DNA of 64,000 bases from Aquila chrysaetos chrysaetos (GCF_900496995.4 NC_044009.1:41439505-41503504); one strand, 5' to 3'. Counted from the first letter of the stretch, positions 12,357 through 25,160 are shown. Program-made: numbers and translations. The notes: generated by a model not told the origin, from the letters alone.

Positions 12357-12769
12357 CAAATTATGATTGGGCCATACCAAATAAGTGTTGGAAAGTGTTA
12401 TGTTCAACTGTTTTGATAAATGCGTAATACTTTTGATAGTGCAGCAATTATGTATATTACGTGTTTACATTCCAAAAGTTTATCTGCATTTGTATGTGGG
12501 ATCTTTCCTTTTTGCTCTTTAAGGAGTTGCATAAACTATCTCTTTCTGACAAAAGCATCACTGTAAAACCTGTATTAGCAGCAGTTGACATGTGTTACAC
12601 TCTTGAGGCTCAAAAAGAAAAAAGACATTGATCTGGAGGTACTTATGTCTTCACAGGAGGGGAGAGGGAGGGGCAGAAAGTTGTGATTCACTTTGACCTA
12701 AAAATAAATTTTTAGAAAGACAAGTATTTTTATCATTAATCAGCCTTGTTCAGCTTCTTCCCTGCCGAG

Positions 12770-12955
12770 TGAATGACCGTAGTAGCTGGTGGTGGTTTAG
12801 GAAAAGCCAGCGCACGCAGGACGGGTGCCCACCGCCCCTTTGCTGGGGCCGGCCCGGTGTCCAGGTGTGCCGGGCAGTACGGCGGGGTGCTCGGCGGCGC
12901 GAGGGTCGGCCTCCATCTGCCTTGGCTCTCAACAGGCGGACGAAACAGCTCTTTA
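12770..12955. promoter_or_regulatory. Small isolated GC/CpG-rich patch
   Basis: About 185 bp with many CpG dinucleotides (for example 'ctcggcggcgcgagggtcgg') stands out from AT-rich surroundings about 1.2 kb downstream of the PDIA5 stop. It could be a small orphan CpG island or enhancer, or chance composition. The overlapping open frames on both strands are a by-product of low stop-codon density. Confidence 0.4.
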
Positions 12956-14894
12956 CAGTGAAGAACTGTGCCTTGGGTCTGAAATTTCCTTTTGCTCCTC
13001 AGTCTGCCCGTCTCATTTTCTTTTGCTAGTTTGGATCCTCGGTGGAGGCCGTGCTAATGGACAACTTGGTGCTGTGCTGCTCAGGAGGTGAATGGCATCT
13101 TACCTCCTTCCTGGATATTTTTTCCTCCTCTCTCTCGCCCAATTAATGGCACTGTGTGTTTGGCACTCGTTAAGCTGCTGAAACCATTAGTGAGTAATCT
13201 GGAATACCGGTAGCCTGATTGCCCTTGTATGGTAGCCAGCTTGTTAACCATGACATCAATTTGAACGGCGATGGAGCTGTGCCAAGAATCTTCTCTTATT
13301 AGGCACCTGATGAGTCTCTTCACTCAAAAAATCAGCTGCCTGGTAGTACATAATATCCTAGTGTGAAAGTAGCTTAATTTATTAAGTATCTTACTGTGTT
13401 TGGGGTTTTTTTTTTTTTCTTTTCTGTTAGCATAGTTACTTCATGTTGTGTTTAGTACTTTTGCATAAGATCATGGTAATTCTTTCTTTTAACCTATCCT
13501 CACATTAGTAGCAAGCATTCTGCCCTGCATTTAGGAAATAATACATATTGATGCCATTTGATTTCAAACAGAGATTCTTTTGCTTACCAGCAAACTATCA
13601 AGTATGATCAGTCCAGAACTTACTGCATTTTTTTTGATCTCAGAGTCAAAGCAGCTGGCATTAAAGAAATGCAGTGTCCAGAAATGCTTGAGCATATCTG
13701 TGCATAGGCTGTGCCTATGTTTGTGCTAATTGCTGAGAAATGTAGACTACTTAAAAAAAAAAAAAAAAAAAGAAAAGAAAAAAATATCATAGCTTGCCAA
13801 TGGTGACTTCACTAGTCAGGATCATTCTGAATTATAGGGTTTAGTAAATGTTTAGGATAGGACAATTGCACACTGTGCTTCAGACTAGTAATTCCTTACA
13901 GCTGGTTACACCATAATAAAATTAAAATTAAGGATTCTCATTTTTCCCTTCAGTCTTTTGTCAGTTACTTCTCAGACTTGGGCATTCATTTTTTCTTGGC
14001 TAATCATGTGTTAATGCACAAATATAAAATATTTGAGAATAATTTACCTTCTGTTGCAGGGTCCTGACTCATCTGGTTTATAGTCTGAATGGTTTCTGAA
14101 AAATACAGTTTTGAACACCATAAGCGATTACATCAAATGGCTGACAAAAGCCTTAGTTACTGTGAACTAGAGTGTACCATGAGCTAGGAGCTTTGCTTCC
14201 AAGCCTTTTTAATTAGTAGACCAGGTCTGGATCTCAGTTAACACTGTTGTAATTCTGTTGCCTCCAGTAAAGCAAAAAATGGTGTTTATATTTGCTAGTG
14301 AAGTCAGTTTATGTTTATATTTGTATCAGTCAAGTTGAAATTGAAATGCTTTTCAAATTTTTTCTACAAACTCTGAATGAAAAGTATCTTACATGTAAGA
14401 GCTCTTATTTTGTGTAATTAAACAGTTGGGTATTTCACACATTCAGACTTTCCAGCCTGTCGTAGTAGATGCATAGCCCAGGCATTCATAACTACATAGA
14501 ATTTCTGCCGTGGTTAGAAGTGAGTAATCTGGGCTTTCAAATCATGAATCATCAGCAAGAAACTTAATTGCTGATAACAAATGGTTTGCAGTGAATCAGA
14601 GATTCTGCGCTTGCAATTACGGGTTAGGTCTTTCAGCCCATTTAAAGTGTGATTCAAAGGTCTTGGACATCCGCTACACCGTTAACCCTAAGCAGATTAA
14701 GTCTTGTTGAGGAGGGGTAAAATGTATACACAGCAGAGAGGCTGAGCAAGGATTGTGTAGCACTTTGTTCCTCAGCGTTGGCTGAAACAAGATATAAATA
14801 GCCTACAGGTCTGTGTTAGTCCTGTTGCGTAGTTGGACCAAGAGACAAAGGGTAGCAGGACAAAGCATTTTGTGCAGACTAGTAGCAGCTGGAT

Positions 14895-15075
14895 AGGAAA
14901 TGTTTTCCCCATCTAATGAAAGAGCCTGAGATGTTGGATTTGTTTCATCCACCGAAAGGAGGAAAAAGGGAGCCTGGACAAGATCCCAGGAGAGTGAATA
15001 CTCTGGGATATGGGAGACCCAGGTTGGAGTCCCAAGATGAGCATAAGCTTATATCCCAGTCCCCTGCAACCCGAG
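14895..15075. repeat. Possible ancient interspersed repeat remnant
   Basis: 'gggatatgggagacccaggttggagtcc'-like wording (in two blocks around 15005-15035) resembles the 'gtgggagacccaggttcaa' core of an old amniote repeat family. No exact family name can be given; boundaries are approximate. Confidence 0.3.
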
Positions 15076-18000
15076 AAGGTAATTTGGCTTCTCTTGTAAG
15101 GGAATTATCCATCTATCTCTGACCCAATAACTCTGTCCTTATTTGTTCAAACTAGAGCAACTCCTACAGGAGAGACTGGAAGAGACTTGCTTTCCTATCT
15201 GAATCAAGAAAAGCAACCTAGCAAATCTCCATTTTCTATTTCCTCCCCCTATAAAATTGCATTCTGGATCTGATAGCCCCATTGACCCCCAAGTCCCTCC
15301 TAACTAGTTGCAGTTGGGTGAAACAGCCTTGGGAATTTTTCTAAACTCCCACACAGACCAAATTAGGTCCCCGGATCTTGCTGACTGAGTTGTCTCAATA
15401 GTCATCCACAAAGATGGATTGATATTAATGGTGAAAAAAGATTAGAGGGGTAAGGTTTATGTTCTTTACAGCATTTAATTTGGGAGTAAAAAAGCAGATG
15501 CAACTCCCATCGTGAGTAAGCTCTAAGAGAATGCTTCAGACAGTCTCATTTCAGATGGAATTGCTTCATGGGTGATTTTGATTTTAGAGACTAACTGCTT
15601 TTCAAAACACAAGTCAAGACCTGGCAACTTAGCCTACAGGTGTTTTCTTAGTCTGTTTTCCTTTTAAAAAAAAAAAAAAAAAAACAAACAAAATCACTCC
15701 ATATTCTTGATAGTGTTATAGTATGAGAAAGAAACGTTGCCTATATGGATTTCCTAGAATAATACTAAACCCCTGCCAACTGCATTTTACAAACTATGAA
15801 AAAAGCCATTCGCTGAAAACGACACTCAGGGGAGTGTGGACTGTTGTCCACGTGCACCTCAATGTAATGGGCTTAGTTTAGTGTGATTGGGTCTGTAATG
15901 GTACACTGGGATTGCAGGAGTAAATTCTGAAAACTGAGGGGGGGGGGAAATTAGCTTTTATCAGCAGGTGCTGAGCGTTGGGGCCAAACGCTGGCATTTC
16001 CTTTGCCTTTGGCAGCCCAGCATCCCTGAGCGTTCCATGGCTCCGCTGGAACCGCGGGTGTGCAACCCTTTGGCTACTCTGGCTGTGTACATAACTGTCC
16101 TGTGCTGGAACTGATTGGAAACTAAAATTTCTCCTGCTATTTTCTTTGGCTGGTCGTAAGAAGATGCTATGCTTTCTCTGTGCATCCTGCTTTTATTTAC
16201 CGGTTAAGGAAGGAGGGTACCTGAGTGTTCCCACAAAGGAAATGACTCCAAATGCCATTTTATCTGCTGGCAACCGGGACTCCTGGAATGCCTGACTGAC
16301 GAGCGCTGCTGAAATACTCGCTGCGAAGCACCCTCGACTGGCTTGGCTTTTGCCAAGGTTTTGGCAGGCATGCCAAATGTATGTATTTGTATGATGCAGT
16401 GTTGCAAAAAATCTCAGTATCTAAGGCAGCCATTTCCAGACTCTGGTTTCTGAGGAGTTAAGCTGAACTGTAAACTCAGTGTATTCATCAGCCTGGTGTA
16501 GTTGTTTTTGAGGTCAGAAAAAAAGATGGTCTGTTAGCCCAAATTTTAGGGAATCGCAGCTCCAGTGCTGGCCCATAATTAAAGCCAGGAGGATGTCTGG
16601 GTGTTTCCACCCAGCTGCTGGACCTGGTCCTTGGTTTGTAAGATTCCGGCCCCTGGAAGTCCTCTGTCCTCCTGCCCAGAGCACATCCCACTCTTGCAGG
16701 GAGACGGTGCTCCTTAAGGAACAGTTACTCTGAGTTTGCTTAGAAAGCATCATAGTGCTAATTATTCTTATTAGCTTTGAGCCACTAATGAATTATCTTT
16801 CCTATTGCTCTTCCATCACTCAGTAATGAGAACCATTTAGTCAGATTTTGCAGATACTGCTTGCTCGCTCCCTCCCTCCCTCCAACACATGATTCCCTGC
16901 AAGCATTCATCATAGGAAAAAAAGCTTCTACATGAACAAAATCTTTTCAAATTAGTCTCTGGTGCCCCAGTTAAGTGGGTGTCTACATCACAGGCATGCA
17001 GAAGAGCCTTCTTCATTAATATGTGCAATTCTGTGTGAGCTGATTAGCTCTTGCAGCTCATTTGGTAGCAAATGTGTAAATCCGTCACACTCCAAATGCC
17101 AAATATGTGCACAGCTAAATTATGGAGAAGTAAGAAACTGCAAGAGTTGGAAGTCTTTACGTGGAAAAAGAGGTCCTTATCCCATGCATTAAATTGCAGC
17201 TCTGGATTTATCTAGAGCATTTGTCACTCCTCTGCTTTGTCATTTTTTTCTGCTTGCAAAATGAATAATTTTTTCTGTCATGTTGATGGTCGTTTCGGTA
17301 TGTGTGGGTGTTTAATTTTGTGCCTAACATTTGTAACAGACACCTGATATCTAGTCTCAGTTCCCATAAAACAACAATAGCCACAACACAATGCAGTCTT
17401 CCTTGCACAGTACGTGAAACCAAATTAAGCTGTTACTAACTATGTATTATCAATAATCCAGTTATCATCACTTTTGTTGCTCTTTTTTGTTTGCAAAAAA
17501 CTTGTGAAGAGAAAGGGGGGGGGGTGAAATTAGTTTTTTTAAATGTCTGTGTTTTTTAGCTAGGGCAGTGCCGCACAATTAAATTAATGTAATAGTGTCT
17601 CTGCCAGCACAAAGGAAGCACTAAAAAATGTCACCTTGCCTATGGGGAGGGGCTGGTCTACTGCTGCAAGTGTTAAGTGCCCTCAGTCAGTTACTCTGGG
17701 ACCAAACAAGGAAATTGGCCTTAAGAGCTCCTAATTTATGCATGCTTTTACTCCTCTTCATGCCAAGTAGCTGCAGAGCCAACCCAGCCTCAAGGCCTGA
17801 ACTCGCCGGTTAGGGCCAGCCAAGCACCCTCCATTTTATTTTCTCTCAGCGTGCAGAGAAATTGCAGCACAGACACAGCTTGATCTCCAGCGAGAGCCGT
17901 ATTTGGGCATTATCTTCTGGCCACACAGGTTATGGGGAAAGAGCTTCCCACTTCCCAAAAATTCTGATGTGGGAAGCTGTCTTTCTGCAAGATGTGCATA

Positions 18001-18689
18001 AATTCTTGAGCTAAGATTTCCTAGGAAAACGTGCAGCACAATAATGAAGCTGCCATCCTGTAGCATCCAGGTTGCTGGTGAGGGGATGCTTATTACTGTA
18101 CCCACCCGCCATGAGCGCCGAACAGGTTGATCAGGTCCAGTGTTCCCTACTGCATCCCCAGAAAGTACTGAGACCTCTCCAAGAGCGTAGGATTTGCTTA
18201 CTGAGAGGGAAAGGACAGCTCTGTGCTGGGGCTGGCCTGCAGTGGGTACACAGTCCTCCCCGGTGATAATATGGACAAGACGCTGCGGGCTAAGGCCTTT
18301 TTTTTCCCTTTTCAAAGAGGAACAAGCTGCCTTCAAGGCAGACCTTCCCTGATACAGTGGGAGGAGAACGGGGCCACGGGAGAGCTGCTGCAGAAATGCA
18401 GAGCCTCTGCGTGATGCTGCCCAGCTCCTTGCAGGTCCCTTAGGACTTCGGGGTCCATCCCTCCTTCCACCTGCAGAAGACCATAAAAGGGTAGCCACAG
18501 GAGGGCTCCTAACTTTCCTGAAGCCCACCTCCCTGCCAAAGCCTTCCGTAGGAGAGAGAGCAGAACAAAAGGAGGGACTGCGGAAGTCACAGAAGCAGAG
18601 TTCACAGTGTAATAAAGTCATCTCTCTCTGGTGAGGTACCGCAGTATTAGGTGCATTAGGTATATTTTGGATGGATGTATAATCTTAAT

Positions 18690-18965
18690 TGTTGTGCATT
18701 GTTTGTATTGTAGTCCCAAAATCCAGGTCTTCATTATGCTAGATGCTGTACAAATATATAAGAGTCTGTCATGCATGGAAAGGCTTTTATTATGTAAATA
18801 GTCAGGTTGGGAAAAAAGAAGTAGTGTTATCTCTGTTTTACAGATGAGGCAGTGAGAGGAAAAAAAAAACGAGAAAGCATTTTGCCCAAGGACACGCAAA
18901 GTCTGTGGGTCAGCATTGGACTTGAAATTCAAGTCTCGATTTAGTTTCTTACCAGCTCTTCTTTC
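18690..18965 (+). repeat. Ancient MIR/L2-like SINE remnant
   Basis: Three blocks appear in the order expected for this class. The first is 'atgctagatgctgtacaaat' near 18738. The second is 'tgttttacagatgaggcagt' near 18834. The third is 'gcccaaggacacgcaaagtc' followed by 'ggacttgaaattcaagtctc' near 18880-18935. These parallel the consensus blocks 'gtgctaggtgctgtacaaa', 'ttttacagatgaggaaac', 'gcccaaggtcacacag' and 'gggattcgaacccaggtct'. Such elements are old, shared among amniotes and immobile. Confidence 0.65.
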
Positions 18966-19539
18966 AATTTGTGTACTGCCCACAATGTAATTAAAAATTA
19001 AGCACAAAGAAGACAATACCATGTGTAATTTATCTCCATCTGGAACAATCATCCAGTACCTCTCAGCCAAATCCTCCCCAGTTCTTCTCTGTTTCTTCAA
19101 AACCTGTATTTCTTCATGCCCAATGCCTGTGATCACCTTACAAGTGAAGTCACTGTACATGTTGTCCTCTGATTTTCTGCAACACACATCATGTTTGAGT
19201 TGGACTACAGAGTTGTTCAGGAAAAGACCCTGTTCCATGTGAGGCCATGTCTCAGTTGGAGCAGCCTGCTGAATTTATATTCTAATCCTTTTAAAAAAAG
19301 TGGTACCAGCAATATTTAGAACAAAAAAGGATGCATATACATTTCTGCTAGTGAATATAGCAAGGCATCCAATATGTTTACAACTGCTGCTCAACCCTAC
19401 CTGCTAGTCAAAAATACATATTGATATAAATAACTAATCTATACCAAAGACAAATAAAACATGGATTTCACTCAAAAGTCATGATATATTTTGCTTTGTG
19501 TACATGAATGTTTTATGTCAGGCTTTAGGAAAGAATGTG

Positions 19540-20690
19540 GGAGGAGAGAATTACAGAAGTCATGACAGTCACTGGAAAACAGAATAAAATGGAATTGGCA
19601 TTTACTAAGGCTAGATAATACCAGACTAATTCAATAGCTTTCTTTGATACAGTAAGTAATTAGCTAGACAAAGAAGGGAAATCTGACTGTCTGGACTTCA
19701 ATAAAGTAGCTGATGAGGAGCCGAGTATAAAATTATATCTCCTACCTGGAGAAGTCTGAGATTTATAGAGGAACTGCAAGGCATGCACGGTGCTAGAAGA
19801 AGAGAAGCTGAGCTGTGTCGAAAGGGAGCTCCTAAAAAGTAAATCTTAAGACTGATTATTATTATTTTCACTAATGATCCATTTGGAAAACAGAGGTGTC
19901 TGATCATTAAAATCTATCGAAGTCACAAAGTTAGGAGGTATCATCGGTGTAGAGAAAGTTCAGAATATCCCATAGCAAGAACTGAATGTCCTTGAAGAGC
20001 AAGGCCACAGAAATAGTAAGAGATCTAGCAGCAGAAAAAATTCTGCAGGAAACCAGCAACGACACAGAAAGATTTCCAGTCGTTTGCCCCAGTGCGGTGT
20101 GGGCCTGGAAAAGGCAACTGAAACTCTAAAATGCAATAGGAGAGACATTTCCAGAAGAGCTGGAAGACAAGCATAAATGTCTTTGTATAAGACCCCGGTC
20201 AGATTTTGTTTGGAATAAAACATGATTCTGATCAATCACGTTAAAGAAAGCTGGATTCTTAATGAAACAGATACAGAAAAGGTCTGCTAAAACATGGAGG
20301 AGACTGGAGAACCTTTCATGAAAGGAAGTGTGCGTACACAGCTCGTTTAGCCTAGCAGCTGAAGATCGAGATGCGGTTTGATTGCTCTTTGTAAATACAT
20401 CAGGTAGGGGAAATATTAAAGGTAGGCAATCTTGGTATATGAGCAAGTGGGTATAAAATGGCCATGAATAATTTAGACTATCAATTAGGTGTTCTTTATC
20501 CACCTGCATAGTGAGGGTGTAAAAATTATAGGGACAAAACCATACCTAGTTTTATTGTAAAGCTCACAAAATGTATTAAATGGATTATGGGATCCAGTTG
20601 CCTGCAGTACCTGGGGACTGGATTTGATAACCCAGAAAGTCCTGCTGGTCCTATGTCTTAGTATATTCCTATGTCTTAGTGGATTTCTAT
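19540..20690 (+). mobile_element. Old CR1-type LINE fragment (RT 3' part and 3' region)
   Basis: Decayed sense-strand CR1 wording recurs in the right order. 'agctttctttgatacagtaa' and 'tctggacttcaataaagtag' come first, in the reverse-transcriptase region. 'ttttcactaatgatccattt' and 'agtcacaaagttaggaggta' follow. Next come 'tgtataagaccccggtcaga', a block with 'agatacagaaaaggtctgct' and 'catggaggagactggagaac'. The frame is broken by many stops, so no protein is encoded. The end near 20650-20690 holds a duplicated 'cctatgtcttagt', perhaps the worn CR1 tail. Boundaries are approximate. Confidence 0.72.
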
Positions 20691-23079
20691 TATAGTGAGC
20701 TACCACCTCCATCTTATAATCTTATTAGATATTACAGTACCTAATAATCCCTTCAGTCCTAAGAAACCTTTCTATCCTTCTGAATTAAATTTCAAATGGA
20801 ACATCCTAACTGTGGATTACAAAGCCATATATGTTTTTTTCTTACTCAAGTAAGTTTGTTGTGTCTATTATCATAAACAAAGACAAATTTCTTTAGGGAC
20901 CAAGAGTTCTTTGAATATAAATTATAGTGTTTATGGCACAACTGTACTAACAAATAATGATTTTCTTATTTATTGTTATTGTTTAAATGGCTCCTAATGA
21001 AGTTTTTGGCCTCATGAAGTGATCAGCTTGGAATGACTTTCCCTTCTATCAAAATATTTAAATACAAACTAAGTCTGCCAATGTGTTCAATTACAGTCAT
21101 GTAGGGAACTAAAGGGATTACATGTACTAGGAGTATATTCATGTGGCTTTCCAGATCAGCTACTTCTACCAGAGAGGGAATAAAGTAAGCATAAAAGCCC
21201 CAAAGAGAGACTGTTACTGTTGGAATGGCTTGGGACACGATCATCAGAAAAGCTCACTTGTGTTATTTCCATAAGCCCACAATGCTAATGGCCCTGTAAA
21301 TAAAAATGCATTAACAACATGTCGCTTTTCAAACTAATTGAGATGCAGCGTGAAGATTACTTCTCAGAAATATGATGTTCTTTATGCAGGAGATCATGCT
21401 GGGCCCTGCTGCAACAAGAGCCACTGGGATAACGCTGTATTTTGTTCTAACATCTGCATTTATTACCAGTGAGATACTTTATGTGACATTACGAGGTGGC
21501 TTCAGACTTGTAAAGCCCTTGAGAATTAAACACTATTGTTCCATGAAAGAAACTCTTCTGCCCAGCACAGGCCCTTACGACTGAATCAGCAGAGGCGGCC
21601 TTTAAAAGAGAAGCAAGGAAATAAACTGGATATCCTGCTGATGATTTTTATGACCTTGCTCACACTTCTGCTGATGCTGTGTTAGCAAGAACAGTTCATT
21701 CCAGCAAATATAATCTTAGCTCTTGTGATTATGGACACAGGTTTCTCTAAAACCTCTAAAATCAGATGCAATTTTTTTAGAGTGCAGAATTGTTAGCAAG
21801 TCATGGGTTCTTAGCCGGCGCCATGATTTCAGGAGCCTGATTCAGAGTTTTAAGCACTTGTGATGAAACTGGGCTGCACTCAACATAAATTTACTGATTC
21901 GACATACCTGTTTTTTTATGGGAATTGGCATTGCCATCCAAGAAACAGGAAGCACACTGATGGATTCTTAGTCTGGTTTTCAGCTAAAGCCCCAGCTTGA
22001 ATAATACCTCCAGCTTCAAGCACCAAACTTTAAGATGTAAGAGAAAAAAGGTCCAGAGAAAGGAGCAATAGAATTATAAAGATGTTTAGTAAACAGAAGT
22101 TTTGTTGGTTTTTTTCTTTTTTTTTAAAGATGAAAGGCTTTGGGTTTAATTAGTCTAAGTCAGAGAAGGCATTTATTTTCCCCATAAAAATGGGTTACAA
22201 GGTGTATCAGCAATCTGATATACTCAACTCAGTTTAATTTGTTGCAAAGAAAACTGAAGTGGAATTTTCTGATTGACCTTCTGAGGGTCCTTTCAGACCT
22301 TTACCTCTGTGCTTCTGTGGCTCCATCACCGATGAGCACAGCTACTGACAGCTCCTCAGGCTGGATATTTTTCCTTGGGGAAACCTGATTTAAAAGTCGT
22401 GTTTAAACCCAGTGGATAGAGCCTAAGGGTTTGTCTTCCCTACCTTTACTCATCTAAAACCGAGGCCTGTAAATGCGGCTGGACATGTCTGCTCCCCCTG
22501 CAGTGACTGAGGAGAAATAGCAACAGAGAGCTTCACAGTGGACAATTTCCAGATCATTAAAATTTGATGAGATAAATCCCACCCTAACTTGTCTCTGAGT
22601 GTTCGCTGTTGGGTTTTGCCTTCAGCTGGCTGATGACACATTAAGCAAGCACATGGCTTCATTATTTTGCTGTACTCATGAAGACGAACCTTGCTGTCAT
22701 CTTTGAGCGGTTTGGCACCACTGGGAATTCTTTGGCACCAGTCCTTCCCATCCAGCTCTCTCTTCAACCTCCGATGCTGTCCATACCCTGTCTCGTACTC
22801 CTCTTCATCTCCTCACCTCTTCTGCTCCTTTTGAAACACTCACATTCCTCCACTTTGGTTTCCCTTTGCACTGACTGGATTCACTTCTTACGAATCTCAG
22901 TTTTATCTCTGGCTGCAGCTTTCATTCATTTATTCACTGCGTGGTGCCCCTCTAACAATGTTTTACTGCTTTCAGGTCTTAGGGGAGTCAATGGGACAAG
23001 AAAAAAAGCTATTTTAAGTGTAACTGGCTTGTTAGCCATGCAAATTCTTGAATAACAGGTATGATTTAAATTTACCGTG

Positions 23080-23285
23080 AGAGCTGGGAGTGCTAGAGCT
23101 ATAACCCCACTTCTGACTCTGCCACCACCTCCCTCAGTGACATTGTGCAATTTCTTTAACCTCTTGGGGCCAGGTTCACCTGAAAATAAAGAATATTACG
23201 TTTTTTCCCCTAGGAATGTGTAAGTCTTAACTAATAGATGTGTATATAATTTTTGAAGTCCTGTTTATGTAAATGCAAAATGCTT
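23080..23285 (+). repeat. Ancient MIR/L2-like SINE remnant
   Basis: 'cttctgactctgccac', then 'tgacattgtgcaatttcttt' with 'aacctcttggg', parallel the MIR core 'cggctctgccact ... gtgaccttgggcaagt ... cttaacctctctg'. The end 'atgtaaatgcaaaatgctta' parallels the tail 'atataaatgcaaagtatta'. The element is in plus orientation and strongly decayed. Confidence 0.6.
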
Positions 23286-24004
23286 ATCTTTTTTCCTTCA
23301 AAACACTTACAAAAGGTCAGGAGAATTTTAGGGTTGAAAGATAAACGGAAGAACTAGAAAAATTAAAATTACACACGTATGCACTTATCACAAACCTTTA
23401 GGCAGCCTCTAATTAAGTAATCACTACTTCTCAGCATTATAGTAGATGTTATCATAAGCTGTTAAATTGTGTAGCAGCTTGTAATACTGTGCACTCTGTT
23501 TATTCAGGATAAGGACTCTCTGGAAATTATTCAGATTAATGTATCATCTTCCAAACGTGTGCTACAGTTGTGCCTAGTCAGGATTGAGATGTTCCCATGC
23601 TCAGCTCTACAAAAGCCCGACAGGGAACACAGCTTCTTCCTGACAGGCCAAGATACTAAACTGGAGAGGCAAAGTTGCTTTTTCAAACACACAGACCCTC
23701 CGTCCCTTGTGAGGCTTAAGCAAGACTTGTTCATGGTGCACATCTTTGGAGGTTCCCCCCCAGCAACTCGCAGCTTTCACTAGGACAAGGATGCTCAGAA
23801 AAGGGTCTTCTCCTGTGGTCTCCAGGATATAACTTTTTCCTTGAGCTTTTACATTCAGAGAAAAACTACCTCACCAAGCAACTGCAAGTGACCTCTCCTG
23901 CAGCGGCCCCTACGCTCACCTGTGCCTGCCTTCCTCTCCCTTATCTTCATGCCACCTGTGTCTCCTGACCCCCCGCCTCGCCGATTCCCTCTCCGATTTT
24001 GAGT

Positions 24005-24009
24005 CTCCT
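24005..24009. repeat. Target-site duplication, left copy (ctcct)
   Basis: 'ctcct' lies immediately before the TG that opens the LTR and is repeated directly after its terminal CA at 25156-25160. A 5-bp duplication is the usual footprint of ERVL-like and some other endogenous retroviruses. Confidence 0.75.
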
Positions 24010-24497
24010 TGTATTGGGTTTGTGTGGCAGGGTTTTGGTAGCGGGGGGGGTTACAGGGGTGGCTTCTGTAAGAAGCTGCTGGAAGCTTCCCCTGTGTCCG
24101 ACAGAGCCAATGCCAGCCAGCTCTGAGATGGACCTGCCGCTGGCCAAGGCCGAGCCCATCAGCGATAGTGGTAACACCTCTGTGATAACATTTTTAGGAA
24201 GGGAAAAAAAGTTGAGACAGACAGAAAACGGCAGCCGGAGAGAGGAGTGAGAACATGTAAGAGAAACAACCCTGCAGACACCAAGGTCAGTGCAGAAGGA
24301 GGGGCAGGAGGTGCTCCAGGTGCTGGAGCAGAGATTCCCCTGCAACCCGTGGTGAAGACCGTGGTGAGGCAGGCTGTCCCCCTGCAGTCCATGGAGGTCC
24401 ACGGTGGAGCAGATATCCACCTGCAGCCTGGGGAGGACCCCACGCCAGAGCAGGTGGGTTCCCGAAGGAGGCTGTGACCCCGTGGGAACCCCGTGCT

Positions 24498-24740
24498 GGA
24501 GCAGGCTCCTGGCAGGACCTGCGGATCTGTGGAGAGAGAAGCCCACGGAGCAGGTTTTCTGGCAGGACTTGTGACCCCGTGGGGGACCCACGCTGGAGCA
24601 GTGTGCTCCTGCAGGACTGCACGCCATGGAAAGGACCCACGCTGGAGCAGTTCATGAAGAACTGCAGCCCGTGGGAAGGACCCACGTTGGAGAAGTTCGT
24701 GGAGGACTGTCTCCCATGGGTGAGACCCCACACTGGAGCA
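24498..24740 (+). repeat. 45-49 bp tandem subrepeats inside the LTR
   Basis: The start word 'ggagcag' (or 'ggagaag') recurs at 24498, 24547, 24595, 24644, 24689 and 24735. Each is followed by a 'gcaggact'-like block and a 'cccgtggga..gacccacgctg'-like block. The spacing of 45-49 bp marks five degenerate units and the start of a sixth. Confidence 0.85.
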
Positions 24741-24964
24741 GGGGAAGAGTGTGATGAGTCCTCCCCCTGAGGAGGATGAAGCGGCAGAAAATAACATGTG
24801 ATGAACTGACCGTAAACCCCATTTCCCCGTCCCCCTGCGCCGCTGGGGGGGGGGGTTGGTAGAGAATCCGGGAGTGAAGCTGTGCCTAGGAAGAAGGGAG
24901 GGATGGAGGGAAGGTGTTCTGAGATTTGGTTTTATTTCTCATTACCCTACTCTGGTTGATTTGT

Positions 24965-24970
24965 AATAAA
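24965..24970 (+). promoter_or_regulatory. LTR poly(A) signal AATAAA
   Basis: The hexamer sits about 190 bp before the LTR end, in the position expected for the R-region poly(A) signal of this solo LTR. Confidence 0.6.
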
Positions 24971-25155
24971 TTGAGTTAATTTCCCCAAGCTGAGTCTGTT
25001 TTGCCCGTGACGGTAATTGGTGAGTGATCTCTCCTGTCCTTATCTCGACCCACAAGCTCTTTGTTATATTTTCTCTCCCCTGTCCAGCTGAGGAGGGGGA
25101 GTGATAGAACTGCTTTGGTGGGCACCTGGCGTCCAGCCAGGGTCAACCCACCACA

Positions 25156-25160
25156 CTCCT
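25156..25160. repeat. Target-site duplication, right copy (ctcct)
   Basis: This is identical to the left copy at 24005-24009 and directly follows the terminal CA of the LTR. Confidence 0.75.

Larger units (their letters stand above)
24010..25155 (+). mobile_element. Solo endogenous-retrovirus LTR (1146 bp)
   Basis: The element begins TGTATTGGGTTTG and ends CCACCACA, so it has the TG...CA ends of an LTR. Perfect 5-bp duplications (ctcct) flank it. Inside are a degenerate TATA-like region near 24187, a tandem array at 24498-24740 and an AATAAA at 24965-24970, followed by GT/T-rich sequence and the U5 end. No gag, pol or env sequence and no second LTR is present, so this is a solo LTR left by recombination between two LTRs. 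I recognise the sequence as a type repeated in bird genomes but cannot name the Repbase family with certainty. Long open frames on the minus strand are explained by the in-frame subrepeats and are not genes. Confidence 0.88.

Noticed and set aside
22678-23055. Plus-strand 125-codon hydrophobic frame
   Set aside because: The hydrophobic character comes from T/C-rich sequence; no homology is recognised and there is no splice or promoter context.
23947-24797. Minus-strand frames of 226, 212 and 148 codons with repeated peptide words
   Set aside because: They are antisense to the solo LTR, and the repetition comes from its 45-49 bp subrepeats. They do not correspond to any retroviral gene.
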